DNA from: Psychrobacter aquimaris | GTDB lineage: Bacteria; Pseudomonadota; Gammaproteobacteria; Pseudomonadales; Moraxellaceae | Assembly (NCBI RefSeq): GCF_016107525.1 | Contig: NZ_JABASR010000003.1 | Span: forward strand, 1 to 64,000 | Reading direction: 5' to 3' | Length of the DNA: 64,000 nucleotides | Shown here: positions 36,172-44,481 of the stretch, piece by piece | Layout: the number at the start of each line of letters is the position of its first letter | Position numbering within the stretch: position 1 is the first letter of the stretch | Made by a program: the position numbers and the translations under genes | Notes under the pieces: model-generated | Database searches by the model: none | Told to the model about the DNA's origin: nothing | What the model saw: only the letters and a program-made list of their open reading frames with translations

Positions 36172-36840
36172 ATGAATATGGTGACAATAAACCCGATCAA
36201 ACCCTTTGGCACGCGCAGCTCAAGCAAAGCAATAATGACGGTCATAGTTGGTGGAACAATATTATTATCAGGCTGTAGTCAGTATAAGGCAAAAAACGCA
36301 GCCACTATCGCCAGCCAGCAGACAGCACCAATGGTATTCGACAATCAGGCCAGTCGCAATCAAGGTGCATGGGGCGGCGTATATATGTCCAAAGCAGAAT
36401 TGGCTGAACCCACTACCAATATTGTCGATGTGCGCTCAATACCGAGAATGAGCAATGATGCTAGCATGCAGAAATGGCTCGCCAAGTTTGAAGGCAGCAC
36501 GCAAGGCAAAAAGGGGTTTTTTACCACTAATGGTAAGAAACTCTATGACGACTCCTGTGCTGGTTGTCATATGCAAAAAGGTGAAGGCGCACAAGGTGCT
36601 GGCTACTATCCACCGCTGGCTAATAATAGCAAGATGCAGTCGAAATACTATATTATCAGTGTGTTAATCAATGGTCTGCGCGGGATGCCATCGTTCCATA
36701 GCATGATGAACGACGAGCAAATAGCAGCCGTCACACAATACGTGCATAGTGACCTAAATAATTTCACAGATACGGTTACCACTACTAATGTTGCACAGCT
36801 ACGCCATGATTTTCCACCCGGTTCAGACCCGAGTGAATAG
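36172..36840 (+). CDS. cytochrome c lipoprotein, single haem
   Basis: A 222-residue protein with a lipoprotein signal (lipobox LLSGC, Cys35) and one haem site, CAGCH at residue 129, followed by YYPPLANNSKM and an axial Met in GLRGMPSFHSMM. It probably takes electrons from the amine dehydrogenase-like enzyme and docks to the membrane. Two starts have ribosome sites: 36145 (AAGGAT) and 36172 (AGGAA); the latter gives a more normal signal peptide and is used here. Confidence 0.82.
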   Translation: MNMVTINPIKPFGTRSSSKAIMTVIVGGTILLSGCSQYKAKNAATIASQQTAPMVFDNQASRNQGAWGGVYMSKAELAEPTTNIVDVRSIPRMSNDASMQKWLAKFEGSTQGKKGFFTTNGKKLYDDSCAGCHMQKGEGAQGAGYYPPLANNSKMQSKYYIISVLINGLRGMPSFHSMMNDEQIAAVTQYVHSDLNNFTDTVTTTNVAQLRHDFPPGSDPSE

Positions 36841-36941
36841 ATGACACTCGCTATTTTATAAAGCAGGTTCGTTTTTACGATAAGAGTAAACTGGTAAGCC
36901 AGTTGCTTTTTTATAAGGTATCCAAACGCTTACATAGCCTT

Positions 36942-37355
36942 TTAGATACGCTTAGGCGGTACAGAATAGGTGCCCACTACATGAGCCACGGCATCATCTG
37001 AGCCTTCTGAATACAGAGAGACCTCGCCCACTATCAAGGCTCGCCCTACTTTTAGTAAGGTGCATTCAGCGATGATACGTGCATCCGCTGACGGTTTACG
37101 CAAAAAATTGATGGTCAGACTCGTCGTCACCGTTAATGGTACGATACCGATTTTTCCGAGTATCGCAACATAGATGGCGACATCGGCAACGGCCATCATG
37201 ACAGGTCCCGACACTGTGCCACCGGGACGTAGCTCATCTATGCCAATTTCGTGTGATAAGGTCGCACCATTATCACCGACTGCCTCAACGACGCATTTGG
37301 TTTGCGGAAACTCTAACGCCATAAAGGCACTGATTTCTTCTTTGGTTGCAGACAT
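36942..37355 (-). CDS. PaaI-type hotdog thioesterase
   Basis: A 137-residue protein with the hotdog-fold pattern LRPGGTVSGPVMMAVADVAIYVAIL (G and acidic catalytic area) and TTSLTINFLRKPSAD. Hydrolyses acyl-CoA thioesters. The start at 37355 has AAGGAAGGG upstream; a start at 37388 would overlap the neighbouring gene. It follows the DUF3124 gene. Confidence 0.85.
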   Translation of the reverse strand: MSATKEEISAFMALEFPQTKCVVEAVGDNGATLSHEIGIDELRPGGTVSGPVMMAVADVAIYVAILGKIGIVPLTVTTSLTINFLRKPSADARIIAECTLLKVGRALIVGEVSLYSEGSDDAVAHVVGTYSVPPKRI

Positions 37356-37384
37356 ATCCCTTCCTTGGATTTTTTTATCCTTGA

Positions 37385-37927
37385 TCAATGCACCACTGGC
37401 GTGCCTTCTGTACTGAATGCAAAACCTTTATTGCTAAAATTACCAATCATCACCGCCTCAATGACGGGCTTGACCGTCTCATCGACGCCTTCAACTTCGA
37501 TGATGAAGTTGGCACCCGATCCGCCTTTATCCTCTTCTTTTTCAACGATATAATTGAGCGTAGCCATTGCTGGAAGCTCAATCGATTTATTTAAATAAGA
37601 CTTTATAAAGGTTCCATCAGTGCCGTAGTAGTCAATTTTATTGATATAAAGTGATTTTTTGAGCGTGGTATTACGCACACTCAGCGTTGCTGACAGTAGC
37701 ACTTTGCGATTGTCTCTATCGGTATAGATGTCAGAGTAAATGGGCACATAAAAGGTTTGTTTATAGGCAAACTGGCTACGATCAACGGCTGTCGTCATCT
37801 CAAGCTCCTGAATGGGGTCTTGATGTTTTTCTGAGTACAACACATTCGGGTCTTGCGTTGACTGATCACAACCTGACAACAGCGTTATCGTCGCAAGCAA
37901 CAAGACGGATATAGTGCGCTTATTCAT
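37385..37927 (-). CDS. DUF3124 lipoprotein
   Basis: A 180-residue lipoprotein (lipobox LLSGC, Cys20) with the DUF3124 features FYVPIYSDIYTDRDNRKVLL, ATLSVRNTTLKKSLYI and FIIEVEGVD. Function unknown. It follows ktrA by 43 bp and may share its transcript. Confidence 0.85.
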   Translation of the reverse strand: MNKRTISVLLLATITLLSGCDQSTQDPNVLYSEKHQDPIQELEMTTAVDRSQFAYKQTFYVPIYSDIYTDRDNRKVLLSATLSVRNTTLKKSLYINKIDYYGTDGTFIKSYLNKSIELPAMATLNYIVEKEEDKGGSGANFIIEVEGVDETVKPVIEAVMIGNFSNKGFAFSTEGTPVVH

Positions 37928-37970
37928 AAGTTTCTCCTTTGCCTTTTCATGTCACGGCTGCTGCAAATAT

Positions 37971-38672
37971 TTATTTAATTTTTACACCGACACTACGCAG
38001 AAACTCGTTGATATGCTTATTAGCACCGTAGATGACCAATACGTCTTTATCTTGCAATACTTGCTCAGGCGCGGCCAAGCCTTTAATAGTAGGCTTACTT
38101 TGCGTACGACCAAAGCTGTCCTCATAATACTCATAGCGCAGGGTACTAAGCAATCGAATATTGAACTTTTGCTCCAACTGCAAGTCCTCAACGGAGTGAC
38201 CAATCAACGCCTTGGGAATGCTAATCTCTACCATACTGAAGTGATCACTCAGCTCAAACGAGTCTACGAAGTAACGTAGTGACAGCCGTTTGGCCCAGCG
38301 ATTGGCCGCCTCTTTTTCAGGGTGAATAATATCGTCCACACCGATAGCTTGCAACACTTTTTCGTGCAATGGATTGATACTGCGACTGATCAAACGTTTT
38401 GCTTTGAGAGTTTTAAATAAAGCGGTCGCCATGACGTTTGCGCCTTGATCTTCACCGATTGCGACAATCACGATATCGGTGTCGATAATCGGTAAACCAC
38501 TGACGGTAGATTCATCTGTGGCATCCATACAGATGGTATGAGAGATAACTTCCTTATACGCCTCAACCTTTTGTATGCGGCTATCAATGGCAATCACTTC
38601 ATGCCCCTGACGGGTCAATGCCATACCTAGCGATGAGCCAAAGTTCCCTAACCCTACGATGATATATTTCAT
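37971..38672 (-). CDS. ktrA: potassium uptake regulator KtrA (TrkA-N/TrkA-C)
   Basis: A 233-residue cytoplasmic regulator: Rossmann domain with YIIVGLGNFGSSLG (residues 3-16) and acidic D30 for nucleotide, then TrkA-C domain (about 140-225). It gates the KtrB channel in response to nucleotide. It starts 58 bp after ktrB. Confidence 0.92.
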   Translation of the reverse strand: MKYIIVGLGNFGSSLGMALTRQGHEVIAIDSRIQKVEAYKEVISHTICMDATDESTVSGLPIIDTDIVIVAIGEDQGANVMATALFKTLKAKRLISRSINPLHEKVLQAIGVDDIIHPEKEAANRWAKRLSLRYFVDSFELSDHFSMVEISIPKALIGHSVEDLQLEQKFNIRLLSTLRYEYYEDSFGRTQSKPTIKGLAAPEQVLQDKDVLVIYGANKHINEFLRSVGVKIK

Positions 38673-38730
38673 AACCTTGATGACCCTTTTTCAGTATTTT
38701 TTAATGATAAAACAACTTGTTTGCGGCAAT

Positions 38731-40491
38731 TTAATTGATTGTGATTTCTTCAGTTGGGTAGCGATAATTGCGCTGGCGTCTATTTTTAAGTAGGGCAATA
38801 AAGATGGTCAACATGCTGACACGCCCAACAAACATAATGACAGACACCACTATTTTGCTAAAATCTGATAAATCTGCCGTCAAATTCAGACTTAATCCCA
38901 CCGTGCTGTAAGCTGAAAAACATTCAAAAACCACTTTGATTAAGTCAAGCTCTGGTTGATCATAGCTGATGAGCGTCACACCCATAGCGATGACCAATAA
39001 AGACAACCACATAATAGAAAATGCGCGGCGAATCGAGATATCAGCAATCTGGCGCTTGAAGACCTCAACATTGGTCTGACCACGTGCCAAACTCAAGGTG
39101 TTTAATAGTGCAATCGCAAAAGTACTGGTTTTGATACCGCCGCCCGTCGAGTTTGGAGAGGCACCAATCCACATCAAAAATATCGTCAGCATGACTGTTG
39201 GAAAGGTCAGCTCACCCATATCAATCACATTGAATCCCGCGGTTCGCGGCGTGGCAGCAGTGAACAGCCCTGTGACAAGCTTGCCAAAAAAACTGGTATG
39301 GTCTGCAAGTACGTTGTTGTATTCAAATATCATCACACCGATGAGACCTACCAGCAATAAAGCGCCCGTCGTAATCAAGGTAATGCGACTATTAATATTG
39401 AGCAACCACGGTCGATAAATATAACGCTGATCATGGCGATATATTAGCCGCTCGGCAAGATCGCGCAAATACCGCAGCACATTGACCACAATGACAAAGC
39501 CCATACCACCAAAGATAAAAGTAGTGGCAATGATCAGTTGTAGGGGATAATTAAAACGCAGGGAATCATCATACATGCCAGCACTGAATGTAGAAAACCC
39601 TGCATTACAGAACGCAGAAATCGCATGAAAAACAGAGAAAAACAACTGCTCAGACCAATCCATGTCTGGCAAGTCATAAATGCTAATATAAATGAGAGCG
39701 GCAGCCACTGCCTCTACGGCAAACGTCACATATAAAATAGATTTGAGGGTCGATACCACATTGCCCATGCCGCGCATATAAGACATCTCACTGATGCTCG
39801 CCTGCGTCTCGTAACTGACACCGCCCTTGAAGAAATAACTAAAATACGTCACAAACGTCAAAATCCCTAAGCCGCCGATCTGTATCAGCCCCATGATAAT
39901 GACTTGCCCAAACGTTGTGAAATACGTCGCCGTATCTACCACGATAAGACCAGTTACACAGACAGCACTGGTCGCGGTAAAGAGCGCATCAACAAAGGAT
40001 AATGGCTGCGTCGTCGCATTGGGCATCATCAACAGCAAGGCACCAATCAGCACCACTGCCAAAAAGCTCAAAATAAAAAACTGCGCAGGGTTTAGAAAGG
40101 TACGATTAAGATTAAAATCGTGGTCAGAGATTTCACGAATAAAGGTCACAAAGACAGCGATTTTTATGGCAACGAAGCCATCAACAGCAACTGACATCCC
40201 AAAGCGGATCAAATCCGTGAAATGTGCTACCAATAAGATAACAATCGCAATACTGGTCAGCAAGTCAAAAACCGCGACTTTATTTAAAGTCAGCGGCTTT
40301 TTGCTATAGATATAACGCCCCGATGTTACAACAAAGCCTAAAAAAATAATCGCCAAATAAAAAATATGAAAAACATGTTGTAGCCACATCGGCAACGTGA
40401 AACCACTGTCTAATAAAGCAACGGCTACTCCGATAATACTAATAACAATCGTGAAATTATTTAACAATCGATAACGCTTGGCTGCATGCAT
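38731..40491 (-). CDS. ktrB: potassium translocating subunit KtrB/TrkH
   Basis: A 586-residue membrane protein. An N-terminal extra part of about four helices (residues 15-130) precedes the four-repeat K+ channel core. Filter-like segments: ALFTATSAVCVTGLIVVD, SAFCNAGFSTF, TPRTAGFNVIDM and CFSAYSTVGLSLN. KtrB family members are usually near 450 residues; the N-terminal domain is the oddity and resembles the ion transport voltage sensor-like module of some TrkH proteins. Upstream of ktrA in one operon. Confidence 0.9.
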   Translation of the reverse strand: MHAAKRYRLLNNFTIVISIIGVAVALLDSGFTLPMWLQHVFHIFYLAIIFLGFVVTSGRYIYSKKPLTLNKVAVFDLLTSIAIVILLVAHFTDLIRFGMSVAVDGFVAIKIAVFVTFIREISDHDFNLNRTFLNPAQFFILSFLAVVLIGALLLMMPNATTQPLSFVDALFTATSAVCVTGLIVVDTATYFTTFGQVIIMGLIQIGGLGILTFVTYFSYFFKGGVSYETQASISEMSYMRGMGNVVSTLKSILYVTFAVEAVAAALIYISIYDLPDMDWSEQLFFSVFHAISAFCNAGFSTFSAGMYDDSLRFNYPLQLIIATTFIFGGMGFVIVVNVLRYLRDLAERLIYRHDQRYIYRPWLLNINSRITLITTGALLLVGLIGVMIFEYNNVLADHTSFFGKLVTGLFTAATPRTAGFNVIDMGELTFPTVMLTIFLMWIGASPNSTGGGIKTSTFAIALLNTLSLARGQTNVEVFKRQIADISIRRAFSIMWLSLLVIAMGVTLISYDQPELDLIKVVFECFSAYSTVGLSLNLTADLSDFSKIVVSVIMFVGRVSMLTIFIALLKNRRQRNYRYPTEEITIN

Positions 40492-40849
40492 AGCCCTAAC
40501 CCATGATAGGAATAACCACGATATTTATACTCCTTTTTTGTGTTATTCACAAAAACTGATTTTAGATAATCGTAACCAATTATGAGACCGTGTTGAACAT
40601 TTATATATAGCTATGCTGATTGCTAAAATGGTTGTAGAGAAAGTATAAATTGGCGGGGCCATTAATACTCAAGCCTTAACTAGGTTTTATAAGGCTGGAT
40701 TAGACACAAAATAGTCAATGTGCGAGTTGCATGATGACATTTCTACCTTGTCGCGTTTTTATAGAGTTGTACTGCCAACATACACCCTAGTATGTTCATT
40801 AGTCTATAGGTTGGCGGCATTTATGAGTGCGCTATCCTGATGGTCATCT
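40492..40849. other. intergenic, nothing clear
   Basis: AT-rich stretch between ktrB and the convergently placed end of the DMT gene. No repeat copy, tRNA or good terminator was found. Confidence 0.4.
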
Positions 40850-41791
40850 TTACATATTTTCTGTCGATGTGTTCGCCATTTTTACCCCGCCCCATGTCAC
40901 CAAACCAACGCCCAGCGCAATCAATGAAGCACCCAAAAACAGCCCTGCGGGTGGCGCTTCCCCTTGTAAAAAAATAGCAACCGGCACACCAACGACGGCA
41001 CCTACCGAGCCTAATAAACTCAATAACACGGGGCCACCCGTTTTTTGCAAGAGAAACAATAGCAAAAACTGACCCGCAAATACGCCTGCTTGTATAGCAA
41101 TCAAACCTAGCGACAACCAGTCTAGCCGCATATTGACTGAAAAATTAGGCAATACACTAAATGCCAGCAGCAACAGCGACGCCGCGATTAGCATGCCTGG
41201 AGCGAGTGCACTAGGAGACGCCTTATCAGGCCAGCGTAAAGTACGATATATATTACCGATAGCCAGTAGCACTGGCCCACAAAGCGCCATCAAAATCCAA
41301 AAAGTACTGGCGTCTGGCGCTGAAAACTTACGCGCTGCCAATACGCCTGCGCCAAGAAGCGCAGCGGCCACCCCTAAAGCGCGGACGATATTAAATCGCT
41401 CCATCCGCAGTGCCAGTGCGCCAAGATAAGTTAGCAATGGTGGAAGCGAGATAATGAGCGCGACAAAACCTGCACCCACATGTGGAATAGCCGAAAACAG
41501 TAGCAAATTAGAGCCTGCAACACTAATAAGGGCAGCCACAAAATAGTACTCAAAGCTACGCGCATTTAAGGGAGGTAATTCGTGCCGTATGAATGCAACG
41601 AACAATAAAATCGCAGCAGCGCCCGTGATGGACCAAAAGAGAAATACCAATGGTGTCATACCTATCTCACCAGCATATTTTGCCAAATTGGTAGAAAGAC
41701 CAATCAGGCCTCCTCCGCCTAACAAGCAAGCAAAAGGGATGAGCCATGTACTCTTCTTGCGAGAGGCTTGCTGCTTTAAAGACTCACTCAT
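40850..41791 (-). CDS. EamA-family DMT transporter
   Basis: A 313-residue protein with ten predicted helices in two EamA repeats (GGGGLIGLSTNLAKYAGEIG near the N-terminus; LLLFLLQKTGGPVLLSLLG and PVAIFLQGEAP in the second). Likely exports a metabolite such as an amino acid or amine. The first codons overlap the end of the flavin amine oxidase gene by 8 bases, so translation is coupled. Confidence 0.85.
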   Translation of the reverse strand: MSESLKQQASRKKSTWLIPFACLLGGGGLIGLSTNLAKYAGEIGMTPLVFLFWSITGAAAILLFVAFIRHELPPLNARSFEYYFVAALISVAGSNLLLFSAIPHVGAGFVALIISLPPLLTYLGALALRMERFNIVRALGVAAALLGAGVLAARKFSAPDASTFWILMALCGPVLLAIGNIYRTLRWPDKASPSALAPGMLIAASLLLLAFSVLPNFSVNMRLDWLSLGLIAIQAGVFAGQFLLLFLLQKTGGPVLLSLLGSVGAVVGVPVAIFLQGEAPPAGLFLGASLIALGVGLVTWGGVKMANTSTENM

Positions 41792-43004
41792 CCACTATCC
41801 TATTGGGTGGCGACGCTGATGACGATAGCGCATCAGACAAACCTAAATCTAAACCTTGTACCGCCTTATGTGCCGCGTCGATAGCACCAGCAACATAACC
41901 AGAGAACGCTTCTGACCATTCACTTGCGCTACCCGTTAGGCAGTCTTGCCATACACCTGTGTTTGGCTTAGCGGTAGGTGCTACGGCATGTTGACCTGCG
42001 CCACTGGCATCAGCAAGCGTCGCGGTCAATGAATCTTGCGCCCAATCTTTCAGATATTCAGCCGTTGGCATCTCTGCTTGTGCGCCAAATAAACGTACCA
42101 GTTGCGCACGGCAATGGGCTTTTAGCTCCATTTCTGAGACGCTTTTTCGGATATGAGCAGGCACTCCAAAGAAACCAAACAAGGCACCTTCTCCCGCTGC
42201 CAAGGACGCATCGTGAATCTCTGTAAGTGGCCCTACTGCACTTCGTGCTGATCCTGATAACCCTTGATTCCGCCAAAACGGCGAATCATAAACCGCGACA
42301 TATTTGGCATGTGGCGCCATCCATGTCGCGGTTTCTTGCCATTCTTTTGCCAAATCCTGCGGTAAAGCTGGCTCAAACACTAAAGTACTCGCCGCCAAAC
42401 GAGGCGGTAGCGCAAGTAACACATGCTGTGTGTGATAAGTGTTTATTTGACCAGCTGTCATATGTACAGAGCTGCTCTCAATTTTGATACCTCGATCAGT
42501 CTTGGTTAAACGCCGAACAACTTGACCCGTCACGATACGATTGGCATCTAGGCGATTATATAAAGCATCAATCAATGAGGTCATACCGCCTACAAGACGC
42601 ATAGACGGTGGCGAGCTTTGATAGCCTTGAGTACGGATAGGTAACTCATTGGCGGCACGTTCAACCATCATGTCACCGTCTTCGAACTGCGCAAAACGCA
42701 GTAGATGCAACGTTTCAATAAGGCGACTTAACTGCAGCTGATAATCAGGCCAAAACCACGATGGCCCTAAATCGAAGCCATCACCCAACTGCTCATTATC
42801 AGAACTTGAGCTTTTATCAGACATCTCTGTTGATGCCTTATCTATTGAGGCTTTTTTTATTAATGATGGAGCAACAGCGATGCGCCCGCCCAATCTATCA
42901 CGCGCCTCAAGCAATATATAATCGATACCTCGTTGCTCTAATAAAAACGCCGCATATAAGCCACTCAAACCACCACCGATAATTGCAATAGGTAGGTCTT
43001 GCAT
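41784..43004 (-). CDS. FAD-dependent amine oxidase-like protein
   Basis: A 406-residue protein with N-terminal FAD site AIIGGGLSGLYAAFLLEQRG, EARDRLGGRI and LLALPPRLAASTL; C-terminal GYVAGAIDAAHKAVQGL in place of the usual flavin contact. It lacks a signal peptide, so it is cytoplasmic. A Ser/Lys/Asp-rich insert (about residues 50-75) splits the N-terminal part. Coupled to an EamA transporter. Substrate unknown. Confidence 0.8.
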   Translation of the reverse strand: MQDLPIAIIGGGLSGLYAAFLLEQRGIDYILLEARDRLGGRIAVAPSLIKKASIDKASTEMSDKSSSSDNEQLGDGFDLGPSWFWPDYQLQLSRLIETLHLLRFAQFEDGDMMVERAANELPIRTQGYQSSPPSMRLVGGMTSLIDALYNRLDANRIVTGQVVRRLTKTDRGIKIESSSVHMTAGQINTYHTQHVLLALPPRLAASTLVFEPALPQDLAKEWQETATWMAPHAKYVAVYDSPFWRNQGLSGSARSAVGPLTEIHDASLAAGEGALFGFFGVPAHIRKSVSEMELKAHCRAQLVRLFGAQAEMPTAEYLKDWAQDSLTATLADASGAGQHAVAPTAKPNTGVWQDCLTGSASEWSEAFSGYVAGAIDAAHKAVQGLDLGLSDALSSSASPPNRIVDE

Positions 43005-43046
43005 AACAAATCATTCCTGCTTAGTTGAAGCTATTCAGCATTGAGA

Positions 43047-43469
43047 TTATTCAGCCAACAACTTGGTAAGCAGCTCGTCTATCTCAACCTTAAACTCTTT
43101 ATCCTCAATCTTATTAGCCGTGACTTTGGCATTCTGTAGATTGAGGATAGCCGCATCTTTTTCACCCATTTCAATCTGCAAGACCGCCATAGAAAAGGCG
43201 ATCGATGACATGTGATCTTTCGAATTAATCGCCGTTGCTTTTGCTAATGCTTTGTCATAAATAATTAAAGCTTCGTCTAAATCTTCGGTAAAGTCAGCCA
43301 ATGTTTCCCACTGTTCTGGATGGTCTTTATCGGTATTTTCATTATCGTTACAAATGGCTTCTAATTCGGCATAAAACCCATCAAACGCTGCTTGATTGCC
43401 TATACGGTCAGCCTCTAATAACTCTTCAGCTAAGGTATAAATTGCTTTATAAATTTTGGTATTAATCAT
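43047..43469 (-). CDS. hypothetical TPR-like acidic protein
   Basis: A 140-residue acidic, helical, cytoplasmic protein. The segment EALIIYDKALAKATAIN, followed by SFSMAVLQIEMGEKDAAILNLQ-like helices, looks like two tetratricopeptide-type repeats. Family and role unknown. Positioned alone between the amine oxidase gene and a repeat. Confidence 0.6.
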   Translation of the reverse strand: MINTKIYKAIYTLAEELLEADRIGNQAAFDGFYAELEAICNDNENTDKDHPEQWETLADFTEDLDEALIIYDKALAKATAINSKDHMSSIAFSMAVLQIEMGEKDAAILNLQNAKVTANKIEDKEFKVEIDELLTKLLAE

Positions 43470-43654
43470 TGTGTTCTCTATTGTTGGTTAGGTAATGTTA
43501 TTCATTTAATGAGCAGTAAACATTTAATTTGGACAAGCTTATCACGCTTGTCTATTCGTATTGATTTTTTAATTAAGGTGTCTAGTAAAAAGGATGGTTC
43601 AAGCATAGCGATAGTCGTTTCAAACTAATTTGAATACAAGGAAGTCGAGTGAGC

Positions 43655-43713
43655 GTACGACACAGAGTAGACTAAACGGGACTGACAGCGTGTCTGTTTT
43701 CTAAAGGACTGAC
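43655..43713. repeat. diverged repeat, copy A
   Basis: Runs from GTACGACACAGAGTAGACT to GGACTGAC. It matches 44328-44385 in about two thirds of positions and in the same order. The two flank the metallopeptidase gene. Confidence 0.5.
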
Positions 43714-43726
43714 TGAATGAGCCAAA

Positions 43727-44215
43727 TCACAACTCTCGCCAGTGCAGCCATAGGCGCGTATCTAACTCAAACTGATGATACTCTGGCTCCATATGGCAGC
43801 ATAACTGATAAAAAGCTTTGTTATGCTCATGCTCTTTAAAATGCGCCAATTCATGCACAACAATCATGTGCAAAAACTCAGGCGGTGCTTCCTGAAATAA
43901 GCTGGCCACGGTGATGCTGTTATGGGATTTTAGCTTACTACCCTGTACACGCGACTGGGTGGTATGAATGCCCAGCGCATGCTTAAGGACAGTTAACTTG
44001 CTACTATAACTGACATTGGATAACTGGCCAATTTTACGCATAGATTGGTTTTTTATCTCATTGATGTATTGATAAAGAGCCTTATCACTTTTTATTTGGT
44101 GCTGATTGGGATACTTGTTTTCTAGATATTCTCCTAATCTGCCATCACTAATCAGCTGTGCCGCTTGGGTTTGAATTTGCTCAGAATAATGAGCGATGTA
44201 CTTTAATGTGGTCAC
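43727..44215 (-). CDS. YgjP-like zinc metallopeptidase
   Basis: A 162-residue protein of the M48/WLM-like YgjP group with HELAHFKEHEHNKAFY (HExxH plus downstream His) near the C-terminus. The start is set at GTG 44215 because AAAGGA lies 7 bases before it; 64 further in-frame codons upstream (to 44407) run through a repeat and have no ribosome site. Its function, probably a protease or hydrolase, is unknown. Confidence 0.75.
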   Translation of the reverse strand: MTTLKYIAHYSEQIQTQAAQLISDGRLGEYLENKYPNQHQIKSDKALYQYINEIKNQSMRKIGQLSNVSYSSKLTVLKHALGIHTTQSRVQGSKLKSHNSITVASLFQEAPPEFLHMIVVHELAHFKEHEHNKAFYQLCCHMEPEYHQFELDTRLWLHWREL

Positions 44216-44327
44216 AAATTTATCCTTTGCTGATCTGTTAAAACTTGTCTTTATATATTTTACCCTATATCTCCTATTTACCCATAACCAGTTCAAGATG
44301 TTTTGGAACCAAAGAAGGCGCGCAAAA

Positions 44328-44385
44328 GTACTACAGAGAGTAGACTGAGGAACCTGACACCATATCCGCTTTATATTGGACTGAC
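44328..44385. repeat. diverged repeat, copy B
   Basis: GTACTACAGAGAGTAGACT ... GGACTGAC; partner of copy A at 43655-43713. Confidence 0.5.
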
Positions 44386-44399
44386 GATTAGCATAAATA

Positions 44400-44431
44400 A
44401 ACCCCATAAGCTGTATTCAACTTATGGGGTT
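44400..44431 (-). terminator. hairpin after betT
   Basis: AACCCCATAAG (44400-44410) pairs with CTTATGGGGTT (44421-44431); 50 bp downstream of the betT stop on the minus strand. Confidence 0.7.
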
Positions 44432-44481
44432 GTTTCTCACGATATTTTTACTGAACTATTTAGAGTATATTAATGAGTGAA

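Noticed and set aside
39893..40309. 138-codon plus-strand frame
   Set aside because: Antisense shadow of ktrB with no ribosome site or family features.
44216..44407. N-terminal extension of the metallopeptidase
   Set aside because: It runs through a repeat, has no ribosome site, and GTG at 44215 has a good one.
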